Below, one piece after another: positions 38,289 through 47,092 of a DNA stretch of 64,000 bases; within the stretch, counting starts at the first letter, position 1; each line of letters starts with the position of its first letter. Source of the stretch: JACKFB01 sp041389525 (GTDB lineage Bacteria > Myxococcota_A > UBA9042 > PHBI01 > JACKFB01); the NCBI GenBank assembly GCA_041389525.1, contig JAWKRR010000036.1:10629-74628 (forward strand), written 5' to 3'. A model generated the notes under the pieces. That model saw only the letters and a list, made by a program, of their open reading frames with translations. It was not told where the DNA came from and did no database searches. Made by a program: the position numbers and the translations under genes.

Positions 38289-40967
38289 ATGACCACGGAA
38301 ATCACTCCTTCCGGCGGCGCACGCATCCCGGTCAACATCGAAGACGAGATGCGCGGGTCGTATCTGGCCTACGCGATGTCGGTCATCGTCGGACGCGCGC
38401 TCCCCGATGTGCGCGACGGCCTCAAGCCGGTGCATCGCCGCGTGCTCTTCGCGATGCACGAGCAGCGCAACTACTTCACCAGCGCGTACAAGAAGTCGGC
38501 CCGCATCGTCGGCGACGTCATCGGCAAGTACCATCCGCACGGCGACACGGCGGTGTACGACACCATGGTGCGCATGGCGCAGGACTTCTCCCTGCGCTAC
38601 CCGCTCATCGACGGGCAGGGCAACTTCGGCTCCGTGGACGGCGACCCCGCCGCCGCCATGCGCTACACCGAAGTGCGCATGACGCGGTTGGCCGCAGAGA
38701 TGCTGGCCGATCTCGAGAAAGAGACGGTCGATTGGCAGGAGAACTACGACGGCTCCGAGAAGGAGCCGACGGTCCTCCCCTCGGGCTTCCCGAATTTGCT
38801 GGTCAATGGCTCCGGCGGCATCGCGGTCGGCATGGCCACCAACATGCCGCCCCACAACCTGCAGGAGATCATCACCGCGACCATCGCGCTGGCTCGCAAC
38901 GGTGAGATCACCATCGATGAGCTCGCGCAGATGGTGCCCGGCCCCGATTTCCCAACCGGCGGCTACATTTTCGGGCGGCAGGGCATCGACGAGGCCTACC
39001 GGACCGGCCGCGGCATCGTGCGGATGCGAGCGCGCTGCGACATCGAGCTGGACGACCGCGGCGACGAGGCGGCCATCGCGGTCACCGAGCTGCCCTACCA
39101 GGTCAACAAGGCCAAGCTGTTGCAGCGCATCGCCGAGCTGGTGCGCGAGAAGCGCATCGAGGGCATCCGCGATCTGCGCGACGAGAGCGACCGCCGCGGC
39201 ATGCGCATCTTCATCGAGCTGAAGAAAGGCGCGATGGCGCAGATCGTGCTGAACAGTCTGTTCGCGATGACGCCGATGCAGTCGAGCTTCGGCATCATCA
39301 ATCTGGCCATCGTCGACGGCCAGCCGCGCGTGCTGACGCTCAAGGAATTGCTGGTTCATTTCGTGAACCACCGCCGCGACGTGGTCACGCGACGCTGCCG
39401 CTACGAGCTGCGAAAGGCGCGCGAGCGGGCGCACATCCTCGAGGGCTACCTCATCGCGCTCGCGAACATCGACGAGGTCGTCGCGATCATCAAGGCCAGC
39501 GCGACGCCGCTCGAGGCCCGCGAAGGCCTGATGCGGACGTTCTCGCTGTCGGAGATCCAGGCGCAGAGCATCCTGGACATGCGGCTTCAGCGGCTGACCG
39601 GCCTCGAGGTCGACAAGATCAAGGCCGAGTACGCCGAGGTCATGGCGGTCATCGAGCGGCTGGAGGCCATCCTGGCGTCCGAGGCGCTGCTGATGGACGT
39701 CATCGTGGGCGAGCTCGAGGCCATCCGCGACAAGTACGGCGACGCGCGGCGGACCACCATCGTCGACGCGTCCGGCGACATCGGCATGGAGGACCTCATC
39801 GCGGATGAGGACATGGTCGTGACGGTGACGACCACGGGCTACATCAAGCGCACGCCGCTGTCGGACTACCGCACGCAGCGGCGCGGCGGGCGCGGGCGCT
39901 CGGGCATGAGCACGAAAGACACCGACGCGGTCAGCGACCTCTTCGTCGCGTCGGCCCACTCGATGTTGCTCATCTTCACCGACCGCGGACAGGTCTACCC
40001 GCTGAAGGTCTGGGAGCTGCCCTCGGGCGGCATCAACGCGACCGGCAAAGCCATCGTGAACCTGATTCCGCTGGAGTCCGGCGAGCAGGTCAAGTCGATC
40101 CTGACGGTGGAAGACCTGGACCGCGACGACCGCGCGCTGGTGTTCGCGACGCGGCAGGGGACCATCAAGCGCACCCTGCTCAGCCAGTACAAGAACGTCC
40201 GCAACTCGGGCATCCGCGCCATCAACCTCGAGGACGACGACGACCTGGTCGCCGTGCGCGTCTGCAAGGGCGACGAGCACATCATGATGGTGACGGCGCG
40301 CGGACAGTGCATCGTCTTCCACGCCACGGATGCGCGGGCCATCGGCCGAGCCACCCGCGGCGTGCGCGGCATCTCGCTTCGCAAGGGCGACTACGTGGTC
40401 GCCATGGACGTGCTGCACTTCGAGGGCGCGGTCGAGGAAGAGGGCGACGAGGACGAGGTCGACGAGGTGGACGACGCGGCCGAGGAGGGAGGCGACGAGG
40501 AGCAGGTCGACGACACGACGCCGACGGTGCTCTTCATCACCGAGAACGGCTACGGCAAGCGCGTCCCGCTGGCGAAGTTCCGCATTCAGCGACGCGGCGG
40601 CCTCGGCCTGCGCGGCCTGCCCTATGTGGAGCGCAACGGCGCGCTGGTAGACATGCGCCGCGTCGAGGGCGCTGACGACCTCATGGTGGTCTCCGACGGC
40701 GGCACGATCATCCGGCTGCCCGTGGGCGAGGTCCGGGTCTACAGCCGCCAAGCCCGCGGCGTGCGCATCATCGCGCTGGGCAAAGACGAGAAGGTGGTGA
40801 GCATCCACCCCGTCGACGCCGCGGAGGACGAGGACGACGATCTCGACCTGGACGGCGCCGATTCGCTCGACGATGGCGAGATGGCCGACGGAGGCTCCGT
40901 GGACGACGCGGACGCCGACCTGGCCGACGTGGACGGCGACACCGCCTCGGATGATGACGAATCATGA
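38289..40967 (+). CDS. gyrA: DNA gyrase subunit A
   Basis: Type II topoisomerase A subunit, 892 residues. Catalytic Tyr126 in AAAMRYTEVRM. The quinolone region reads HPHGDTAVYD: Thr87 at the E. coli Ser83 position, Asp91 at Asp87; Thr here is natural in some bacteria and may lower quinolone binding. GyrA box QRRGGRG at 530, so supercoiling activity is expected, and a related QRRGGLG near 766. Unusual: a very acidic insertion of about 35 residues (about 712-747) in the C-terminal propeller and a long Asp-rich C-terminal tail of about 50 residues. Its stop overlaps rlmI (ATGA). Confidence 0.98.
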   Translation: MTTEITPSGGARIPVNIEDEMRGSYLAYAMSVIVGRALPDVRDGLKPVHRRVLFAMHEQRNYFTSAYKKSARIVGDVIGKYHPHGDTAVYDTMVRMAQDFSLRYPLIDGQGNFGSVDGDPAAAMRYTEVRMTRLAAEMLADLEKETVDWQENYDGSEKEPTVLPSGFPNLLVNGSGGIAVGMATNMPPHNLQEIITATIALARNGEITIDELAQMVPGPDFPTGGYIFGRQGIDEAYRTGRGIVRMRARCDIELDDRGDEAAIAVTELPYQVNKAKLLQRIAELVREKRIEGIRDLRDESDRRGMRIFIELKKGAMAQIVLNSLFAMTPMQSSFGIINLAIVDGQPRVLTLKELLVHFVNHRRDVVTRRCRYELRKARERAHILEGYLIALANIDEVVAIIKASATPLEAREGLMRTFSLSEIQAQSILDMRLQRLTGLEVDKIKAEYAEVMAVIERLEAILASEALLMDVIVGELEAIRDKYGDARRTTIVDASGDIGMEDLIADEDMVVTVTTTGYIKRTPLSDYRTQRRGGRGRSGMSTKDTDAVSDLFVASAHSMLLIFTDRGQVYPLKVWELPSGGINATGKAIVNLIPLESGEQVKSILTVEDLDRDDRALVFATRQGTIKRTLLSQYKNVRNSGIRAINLEDDDDLVAVRVCKGDEHIMMVTARGQCIVFHATDARAIGRATRGVRGISLRKGDYVVAMDVLHFEGAVEEEGDEDEVDEVDDAAEEGGDEEQVDDTTPTVLFITENGYGKRVPLAKFRIQRRGGLGLRGLPYVERNGALVDMRRVEGADDLMVVSDGGTIIRLPVGEVRVYSRQARGVRIIALGKDEKVVSIHPVDAAEDEDDDLDLDGADSLDDGEMADGGSVDDADADLADVDGDTASDDDES

Positions 40968-42187
40968 GCCTCCCCCTCATCGTAGTGCGCTTGCGGCGCG
41001 GGCGCAGCAAGCCCTTTTGGCTCGGTCATCCCTGGGTCTTCACGGGTGCCGTCGACAAGGTCACCGGCGAGGTCGGCGACTTCGGCGGGCCCTGCGTCGT
41101 CGAGGACGAGCGCGGCCAGATCCTCGGGTCGGGCTACTACAACCCGCAGGCCCAGATCGCCGTGCGCCTCCTGGAGCACCGTCGCTCCTCGGAGCGTCCG
41201 TTTGAGCCGCGCCCCTTCCTGACCGTCGTGCGCGAGCGACTCGCCCAGGCCATCGAGCGCCGGCGCGTCCTCGGGCTTCCCTCGGCGCAGACCAACGTCT
41301 ACCGCGTCGTGAACTCCGAGGGCGACGGCCTCAGCGGCCTCATCATCGACGCGATCGGCACCACCGCGGTCATCCACGCCAATTCGCGCGCCGCCTACCA
41401 GGACCGCGAGGGCATCGTCGCGCTGGTGGTCGAGCTGATGGGCGCGGAGACCGTCATCGTCGCGATCGGCGAGACGGCGTCGCGCCTGGAGGCCGTCCCC
41501 GTGTGCGTCGACGTCATGCACGGCAAGCTCAGCGGGCCTGTCGAGGCGCTGGAGGTCGGGCTGCGTCTGCACGTGGACCCGCTGGGCGGTCAGAAGACCG
41601 GCACCTACGCCGACCAGCGCGACAATCGCGCGGCGTTCGCGGCCTTCTGCAGCGGCGAAGAGGTCGCCGACCTCTACTCGTACAGCGGCGGCTTCGGCCT
41701 GCACGCGGCCCGCGCAGGGGCGTCCAAGGTCATCTCCGTCGACTCGTCCGGATCGGCCTGTGACACCGCCCGCTCGAACGCCGAGCTCAACGGTCTCAGC
41801 GACCGCGTCGAGGTCGTTCAGGCCGACGTGATGACGTGGCTGAAGGAGGCCCGCGCGGAGGGGCGCACCTTCGGCCGCATCGTCTGCGACCCGCCCAAAT
41901 TCGCGCAGGGCCGCAGCCACGTGGGCGACGCCATCGCCAAGTACGCGCGGCTCAACACGCTGGCCATGGCCGCGCTGGCGCCGGGCGGCCTCCTGCTGAC
42001 CTGCTCATGCAGCCAGCACGTCTCCGAGCCGGACTTCCTGCGGATGCTGACCGACGCCGGCCACCGCCTCCGCCGCACCGTGCACGTCCACGCGGTGTGG
42101 GGTCAGGCGCCCGACCACCCCTTCTCGGTGGTCGCGCCCGAGGGCCGCTACCTGAAGGCCGCGCTGGTCTCGCTCACCGACGACTGA
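40964..42187 (+). CDS. rlmI: Class I rRNA methyltransferase, RlmI family
   Basis: 407 residues. N-terminal PUA-like domain (GHPWVFTGAVDKV), an EEHD-like middle domain, and a SAM-binding Rossmann domain (DLYSYSGGFGLHAARAGA) with DPPKF and the C-terminal CSCSQHV motif of m5C methyltransferases related to E. coli RlmI (23S C1962). Overlaps the gyrA stop by 4 bases, so it is in the gyrA operon. Family is firm; the exact target base is inferred. Confidence 0.88.
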   Translation: MSLPLIVVRLRRGRSKPFWLGHPWVFTGAVDKVTGEVGDFGGPCVVEDERGQILGSGYYNPQAQIAVRLLEHRRSSERPFEPRPFLTVVRERLAQAIERRRVLGLPSAQTNVYRVVNSEGDGLSGLIIDAIGTTAVIHANSRAAYQDREGIVALVVELMGAETVIVAIGETASRLEAVPVCVDVMHGKLSGPVEALEVGLRLHVDPLGGQKTGTYADQRDNRAAFAAFCSGEEVADLYSYSGGFGLHAARAGASKVISVDSSGSACDTARSNAELNGLSDRVEVVQADVMTWLKEARAEGRTFGRIVCDPPKFAQGRSHVGDAIAKYARLNTLAMAALAPGGLLLTCSCSQHVSEPDFLRMLTDAGHRLRRTVHVHAVWGQAPDHPFSVVAPEGRYLKAALVSLTDD

Positions 42188-42198
42188 GCGGCGGACGA

Positions 42199-42239
42199 CT
42201 GAGCGCGCCCCGAGCGACCCTGCGCCCGGGGCGACTCAG
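42199..42239. terminator. Hairpin between convergent rlmI and glycosyltransferase genes
   Basis: Stem 42199-42203 plus 42206-42212 pairs with 42227-42233 plus 42235-42239, with a 14-base loop. It lies in the 86-base gap between two converging genes and could serve both; no T-run. Confidence 0.5.
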
Positions 42240-42273
42240 CGCGCTCGCGGCGCCGGCGAGCCCGCGTCGCTGC

Positions 42274-44667
42274 CTACTCGGCGGCCTTCTCGGCGCCGGT
42301 CCGAACGGGATCGGCGCGCACCATCTGGAAGTACTCGGACTCGTCGTTCATCACGCGAGCCTCCCACTTCTCGATGTCCGTGAACCCCTCGGTGCCCTTG
42401 CGGCGCAGCTTGTCGCTGAAGCTGTTCAGCCGCGACTCGAAGCCGCTCATCTTCCCGCGCTCCATCAGCGCGTAGAAGGGCCGCCCGTGGTTCATCTCCT
42501 CGAGATAGGGCAGGAACTGCTCGTTCTCCTTACCGATGGGCAGCAGCTCGTTGTAGCTGTAGTACGTCTCGCCGCGCCAGGTGATGCGCCAGGAGATGAC
42601 GTCTTCCTCGCAGACCCGCTTCTGCTCGTACCCGAGGCTGCGGGCGAGGCTCTCCAGGCCGATGTTGGCGAGGAGCGGCGTGTACGCCTCCTGGATCTCG
42701 GGCGGGTTCTCTTGGAGCGTGCAGGTGTCGTAGTAGGAGTCGAAGAGGTACTTCTGCGACCAGTGCGGCGACAGGGTCGGCATGTAGTAGCTGAGCGCCC
42801 ACATCGCCATCGCGGTCGCGGTCGCGCCTAGGGCTCCCAGGCCGAATCGGCGGGTGCGCGCGAAGAAGAAGAGCAGCAGCGACGCCAGCCCGGCGATGCC
42901 GATGATGAAGATCCACGTCTCGTAGCGGAACGCAGGCGTCGACAGGATCGAGCGCAGAAGCGGGCTTGAGTGCTTCCAGAAGGTGGAGTCCGCCCAGGTG
43001 GTCGATGTGCCGGCCGAGACCAGGGCGGTCGGGTCGATGGGCAGGTGCTCCGGCAGCGGCCGGTCGTACTTGTAGGTCATCAGGTTGCGCAGGTGCTGCT
43101 GGTCGCCGGCGAGGTCGCGGACGAAGACCAGGAAGAGCAGCACGCCGATGACCGCGGCGAGCTTGGGCAGCCACGAGCGGTCCTCAAGCAGATCGTCGAG
43201 GAAGAGCGCCACGAGCATCGCGAGGGCGGGCAGGGCGGGGAAGATGTAGTGGTGGAACTTCGTCGACGAGAGCGTGAAGAAGGTGAACGCCGTGACGAAC
43301 CAGAAGGTCAGGAAGAGCTTGCCCTGGGCCGGGCCGCTGCGGTCGCGGATGCCCTGCCGGACCAGCAAGCCGAGCACGATCGGGACGAAGATGGCCCACG
43401 GGAACAGGCCGAAGCCCAGCCACTTGATGAAGTGCTCGAAATTGCCGCTGTCGATCTGGTGCACGCCGGCGGCGAGGCGGTTGAAGTGGTCGTGGATGAA
43501 GAAGCGCTGGTAGTAGGCCCAGCCATGGCGCGCGAACATCGCGATGTACCAGGGCAGGCCGACCACGAGGCAGATCATCACGCCGCGCGGGATCTCGGCG
43601 CGGCGCAGCATCGGCCAGCCGCCCGAGAAGATCAGGTGCACGAGCAGGATGATGCCCGGGAGGCCGAAGCCCAGCAGGCCCTTGGCGTAGGTGGCCTGGG
43701 CGACGATCGCGTAGAAGATGACGAGGTAGCAGCGGCGTAGCCAGCGGTCTTTGACCTGCTCGCTGAGGCCGTCGCGCTGGATGTCGCGGCGCAGATCTCG
43801 GGCGAACCAGCCGACGACGATCGCGAGCAGGAGGCCGTAGCCGGCGACGTGGTAGGCGCCGGTGTGCTGGATCACCGACAGAATGCGGGCGATCCCCTCG
43901 AGGCCCGCGCCGGGCGGATCGTTGAGATCGGTGGCGATGATCGCGAACTGGGGGATCGTGTTGAGCAGCAGGAAGGTCAGCGTGCCCCAGATCCACGCCC
44001 AGAAGCCGCGCCGCGACAGCTGCTCGCGTGGGCCGAAGAAGGCCAGCATCGCGAAGCACATGGCGATGGTGAACGTGCCCACGAAGGGCATGTCCGTCTG
44101 CGCCTGTCTGCTGATCATGAAGAACTGGGGCGAGGTCGCGATGATCAACGCGCCCAGCAGGCCCGTGCGCCGGCGCCAGATCTTGCTGAGCGCCAGGTAG
44201 ACCGCCAGCGTCGCCAAGATGGCCAGGACGGCCATGGGCAGCCGGATCGCCAGCTCGCCCCGCCCGATGAGGCTCGCGAACATGGCCTCGGTCCAAAAGG
44301 TCAGGATCGGCTTGGAGTAGAAGGGCTCGCCCTGCTTACCTTCGCTGCCGATCTGCTCTTTGTAGCCCCACCACAGGCTGACCCACTCGTGGGTCTCGAT
44401 CATCTCGGTGGTGCACGCGCCGTAGTGCGTCTCCCAGGGATCCCAGAGGCCGAAGCCGCCGAGATTCGGCAGGAAGATCAAGCACGCGAAGCCAAGCACG
44501 CCCAGGCGTACCCAACCCTCGTGAGGCGGCGGCCGCCAGAGTGCCTTTTCCTCGACGCGATCGTCGAGGATCGGCAGCACCGAGATGTCGTCGCCGGGTA
44601 CCTCGCCTTCGAGCACCGTGGGGTGCGCGAGGGGTTCGCCCGCGGGCTCCGTCGTCTCCTGCGCCAT
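42274..44667 (-). CDS. ArnT-like/GT-C family membrane glycosyltransferase
   Basis: 797 residues with about 12 membrane helices and a soluble C-terminal part of about 180 residues. The first periplasmic loop has GLWDPWETHYGACTTEM, the ArnT/PMT (GT39/GT83) acceptor motif, followed by FYSKPILTFWTEA. Such enzymes move a sugar from a lipid-phosphate donor to lipid A or a protein. The substrate is not predictable. Downstream of rpsI on the same strand with a hairpin between; possibly partly cotranscribed. The extra N-terminal 45 acidic residues are unusual. Confidence 0.85.
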   Translation of the reverse strand: MAQETTEPAGEPLAHPTVLEGEVPGDDISVLPILDDRVEEKALWRPPPHEGWVRLGVLGFACLIFLPNLGGFGLWDPWETHYGACTTEMIETHEWVSLWWGYKEQIGSEGKQGEPFYSKPILTFWTEAMFASLIGRGELAIRLPMAVLAILATLAVYLALSKIWRRRTGLLGALIIATSPQFFMISRQAQTDMPFVGTFTIAMCFAMLAFFGPREQLSRRGFWAWIWGTLTFLLLNTIPQFAIIATDLNDPPGAGLEGIARILSVIQHTGAYHVAGYGLLLAIVVGWFARDLRRDIQRDGLSEQVKDRWLRRCYLVIFYAIVAQATYAKGLLGFGLPGIILLVHLIFSGGWPMLRRAEIPRGVMICLVVGLPWYIAMFARHGWAYYQRFFIHDHFNRLAAGVHQIDSGNFEHFIKWLGFGLFPWAIFVPIVLGLLVRQGIRDRSGPAQGKLFLTFWFVTAFTFFTLSSTKFHHYIFPALPALAMLVALFLDDLLEDRSWLPKLAAVIGVLLFLVFVRDLAGDQQHLRNLMTYKYDRPLPEHLPIDPTALVSAGTSTTWADSTFWKHSSPLLRSILSTPAFRYETWIFIIGIAGLASLLLFFFARTRRFGLGALGATATAMAMWALSYYMPTLSPHWSQKYLFDSYYDTCTLQENPPEIQEAYTPLLANIGLESLARSLGYEQKRVCEEDVISWRITWRGETYYSYNELLPIGKENEQFLPYLEEMNHGRPFYALMERGKMSGFESRLNSFSDKLRRKGTEGFTDIEKWEARVMNDESEYFQMVRADPVRTGAEKAAE

Positions 44668-44725
44668 GCCGCTCCCGTCGTAGCCCGCCGCGCGGCGAAA
44701 TCCCGCGCGGCGACATGCCCGGTCG

Positions 44726-44747
44726 GGGGATCGGCTGCCCGATCCCC
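44726..44747 (-). terminator. Hairpin downstream of rpsI
   Basis: Perfect 9-bp stem (44726-44734 with 44739-44747) with a 4-base loop, 8 bases beyond the rpsI stop. No T-run on the minus strand. It probably limits read-through from rplM-rpsI into the glycosyltransferase gene. Confidence 0.55.
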
Positions 44748-44755
44748 GCTTCGGA

Positions 44756-45157
44756 CTAGCGCTTCGAGAACTGGAACCGCTTGCGCGCCTTCGGCTGACC
44801 GTACTTCTTGCGCTCCACCACGCGGGAGTCGCGGGTCAAGAAGCCGGCGCTCTTCAGGGGCGCGCGGAAGTCGGGGTTGACCGTGGCGAGCGCGCGGCTG
44901 ATGCCGTGCTTCACCGCGCCGGCCTGACCGCTGAGGCCTCCGCCAGCGACCGTCGCCTTCACGTCGTACTTCTGCAGCGTGTCGGTCAACTCAAAAGGCT
45001 GCTCGAGCAGCATCATGAGCGTCGCGCGGCGGAAGTGATCTGCCGCCTCGATCTTGTTGACGGTGAAGCGGCCGGTGCCGGGCGTCAGGTAGACACGCGC
45101 GGTGGCTTCCTTGCGGCGCCCAGTGGCGTAGGTGTGCTTGACTGCGGGGGTCGCCAT
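44756..45157 (-). CDS. rpsI: 30S ribosomal protein S9
   Basis: S9, 133 residues, whose C-terminal tail reaches the P-site tRNA. Typical YATGRRKEATARVYL, GGGLSGQAGAVKHGISRAL and the C-terminal RKKYGQPKARKRFQFSKR. Start ATG 45157 follows GAGAGGA; the in-frame site at 45172 lies inside the ribosome-binding region. 11 bases after rplM. Confidence 0.98.
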   Translation of the reverse strand: MATPAVKHTYATGRRKEATARVYLTPGTGRFTVNKIEAADHFRRATLMMLLEQPFELTDTLQKYDVKATVAGGGLSGQAGAVKHGISRALATVNPDFRAPLKSAGFLTRDSRVVERKKYGQPKARKRFQFSKR

Positions 45158-45168
45158 GCTCGTTCCTC

Positions 45169-45603
45169 TCAAAGACCGAGGTCGTAAGACTGGGGCTGCT
45201 GCGCCTGATGCGGGTGCTCCGAGCCAGCGTAGACCTTGAGCTTCTTGTACATCTGACGCCCGAGAGGCCCGCGGGGCAGCATGCCCTTCACGGCAGCCTC
45301 AACCAGCGCGGTCGGACGCTTCTCCATCAGCTTCTGGGCGGTCAGGGTGCGAACCCCGCCCATGAAGCCCGTGTGATGCTGATAGAGCTTCTTCTGGAGC
45401 TTCCCGCCCGTCAGCACGACCTTGTCCGCGTTCAACACGACGACGAAGTCGCCGCAGTCCGCGTGGGGCGTGTAGGTGGGCTTGTGCTTGCCGCGAAGAA
45501 CCGAGGCGATCCGTGCCGACGCGCGGCCCAGAGTGACGCCTTCCAGATCCACGACCAGCCACTGGCGGTCGATGGTCGCGGGATTGTAGCTGACAGTGCT
45601 CAT
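45169..45603 (-). CDS. rplM: 50S ribosomal protein L13
   Basis: L13, 144 residues, early 50S assembly protein; in E. coli it represses rplM-rpsI. WLVVDLEGVTLGRASARIA and AVKGMLPRGPLGRQM are typical. It has its own promoter and a 107-base leader with a hairpin. Confidence 0.98.
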   Translation of the reverse strand: MSTVSYNPATIDRQWLVVDLEGVTLGRASARIASVLRGKHKPTYTPHADCGDFVVVLNADKVVLTGGKLQKKLYQHHTGFMGGVRTLTAQKLMEKRPTALVEAAVKGMLPRGPLGRQMYKKLKVYAGSEHPHQAQQPQSYDLGL

Positions 45604-45643
45604 ACTCGGTGTCCTGTGCTGTCTCGGGGCAGCCCGTATCCGG

Positions 45644-45705
45644 CGGTCCGCTTCGCGAGGGGCGGTCGCTTGGGAGTGACCGGAGGCCTCGAAAGGGGCG
45701 GACCG
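45644..45705 (-). promoter_or_regulatory. Leader hairpin of rplM-rpsI
   Basis: A perfect 8-bp inverted repeat (45644-45651 with 45698-45705) spans most of the predicted 107-base leader. It is a plausible site for L13 feedback control by analogy to E. coli, but the binding is not shown here. Confidence 0.45.
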
Positions 45706-45717
45706 TGGAACCGCGGC

Positions 45718-45746
45718 TTGATATGGGGTTCTGCTCGTCTTGTCAA
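45718..45746 (-). promoter_or_regulatory. Sigma70-type promoter for rplM-rpsI
   Basis: On the minus strand TTGACA (45741-45746), a 17-base spacer and TATCAA (45718-45723). Start near 45711. Confidence 0.8.
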
Positions 45747-45783
45747 CCGGATTTACCGGCTGCGCGCGGCCGAGGCAGCGGTC

Positions 45784-46947
45784 TCAGACCGCCGCCCGCA
45801 GCGCCTCCGCCCGGTCCACGAGCTCCCAGCGGAAGCCGTCGCCCTTGCGTCCGAAGTGTCCGTAGGCCGCCGTGGCCTTGTAAACCGGGCGCAGGAGCGC
45901 AAGACCCTCGATGATGGCGCGGGGGCGGAAGTCGAACACGGCGTTCACCGCGCGGTTGATCCGCTCCACGCTGACGGTCTCGGTGCCGAAGGTGTCGACC
46001 AGCACGCTGACCGGCTTCGCCACGCCGATCGCGTAGGCCAACTGGATCTCGCACTGACGCGCCAACCCGGCGGCCACGACGTTCTTGGCGGCGTAGCGGG
46101 CGTAGTACGCCGCGGAGCGATCGACCTTTGAGGGGTCCTTGCCCGAGAACGCGCCGCCACCGTGGCGGGCCCAGCCGCCGTAGGTGTCGACGATGATCTT
46201 GCGGCCGGTGAGGCCACAGTCGCCCATCGGCCCGCCCACGACGAAGCGACCGGTCGGGTTGACGAGGTACTTGGTGTTGGCGTCGACCATCGCAGGATCG
46301 AGGGTCGGCTTGATGACCGTCTCCATCACCGCCTCACGCACCTGCTCCCAGGAGACGTCCTCGGAGTGCTGCGTGGAGACGACGACGGTGTCGATTCGCT
46401 TGGGGTGGCCGCCCTCGTACTGGATGGTGACCTGGCTCTTCGCGTCGGGGCGAAGGAAGTTCACGATGCCGGCCTTGCGCACGTCCGCGAGGCGGTGGAC
46501 CAGCTGATGGGACAGCATGATCGGCATGGGCATCAGCTCGGGCGTGTCGTCGCACGCGTAGCCAAACATGAGGCCCTGGTCGCCTGCGCCCTGCTCGGTG
46601 AAGAGGCCCTGGCCCTCGGTCACGCCGGCGGAGATGTCGGGCGACTGCTTGTCGATGCTGGAGAGCACCGCGCAGGTCTTGTAGTCGAAGCCCATCGACG
46701 AGTCGGAGTAGCCGATCTCGTGGATGGTGTCGCGGACCAGCGCCGGGACGTCGATGACCGCGGTGGTCGTGATTTCGCCGGCGATGACCGCCATGCCCGT
46801 CGTGACCATGGTCTCGCACGCGACGCGACCGGCCGGGTCCTGCGCCAGGATGGCGTCGAGGATGGAGTCGGAGATCTGGTCGGCGACTTTGTCCGGATGG
46901 CCTTCGCCAACGGATTCCGACGTGAAGATGAAGTCCTGCAGTGACAT
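45784..46947 (-). CDS. metK: S-adenosylmethionine synthetase
   Basis: Makes SAM from methionine and ATP; 387 residues. FTSESVGEGHPDKVADQISD, the GAGDQGLMFGYA signature and GGGAFSGKDPSKVDRS are intact. ATG 46947 is supported by GGAGG; an in-frame extension upstream has no homology and lies before the promoter. It has its own promoter and a short structured leader. Confidence 0.98.
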   Translation of the reverse strand: MSLQDFIFTSESVGEGHPDKVADQISDSILDAILAQDPAGRVACETMVTTGMAVIAGEITTTAVIDVPALVRDTIHEIGYSDSSMGFDYKTCAVLSSIDKQSPDISAGVTEGQGLFTEQGAGDQGLMFGYACDDTPELMPMPIMLSHQLVHRLADVRKAGIVNFLRPDAKSQVTIQYEGGHPKRIDTVVVSTQHSEDVSWEQVREAVMETVIKPTLDPAMVDANTKYLVNPTGRFVVGGPMGDCGLTGRKIIVDTYGGWARHGGGAFSGKDPSKVDRSAAYYARYAAKNVVAAGLARQCEIQLAYAIGVAKPVSVLVDTFGTETVSVERINRAVNAVFDFRPRAIIEGLALLRPVYKATAAYGHFGRKGDGFRWELVDRAEALRAAV

Positions 46948-47002
46948 GGTCGCGCCTCCTCGTCCCAAAGGCGGGCCCAGTCCCGGGGCTCGCGGGGCGA
47001 CC
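46948..47002 (-). promoter_or_regulatory. metK leader with inverted repeat around the ribosome-binding site
   Basis: The predicted 50-base leader starts with GGTCGC (complement of 46997-47002) and ends with GCGACC (complement of 46948-46953), immediately before ATG. The repeat extends to 8 of 9 bases. Closing this stem would place the GAGGAGG site in a loop. No known SAM riboswitch could be matched by eye. Confidence 0.4.
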
Positions 47003-47031
47003 TTCCTACTCGCGCGTCGCCGCGAGGTCAA
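47003..47031 (-). promoter_or_regulatory. Sigma70-type promoter for metK
   Basis: On the minus strand TTGACC (47026-47031), a 17-base spacer and TAGGAA (47003-47008). Start near 46996. Confidence 0.7.
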
Positions 47032-47092
47032 GCAGGAGAGCGCATGGAATTCAGGGGGCGCCGCGCTCGCCCGGGGCCTGACGCGCAGGTCC

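Noticed and set aside
38151..40808. 885-codon minus-strand frame opposite gyrA
   Set aside because: Shadow of gyrA codon usage.
46948..47092. Known SAM riboswitch upstream of metK
   Set aside because: The predicted leader is only about 50 bases and I could not fit a known class; only the inverted repeat is reported.
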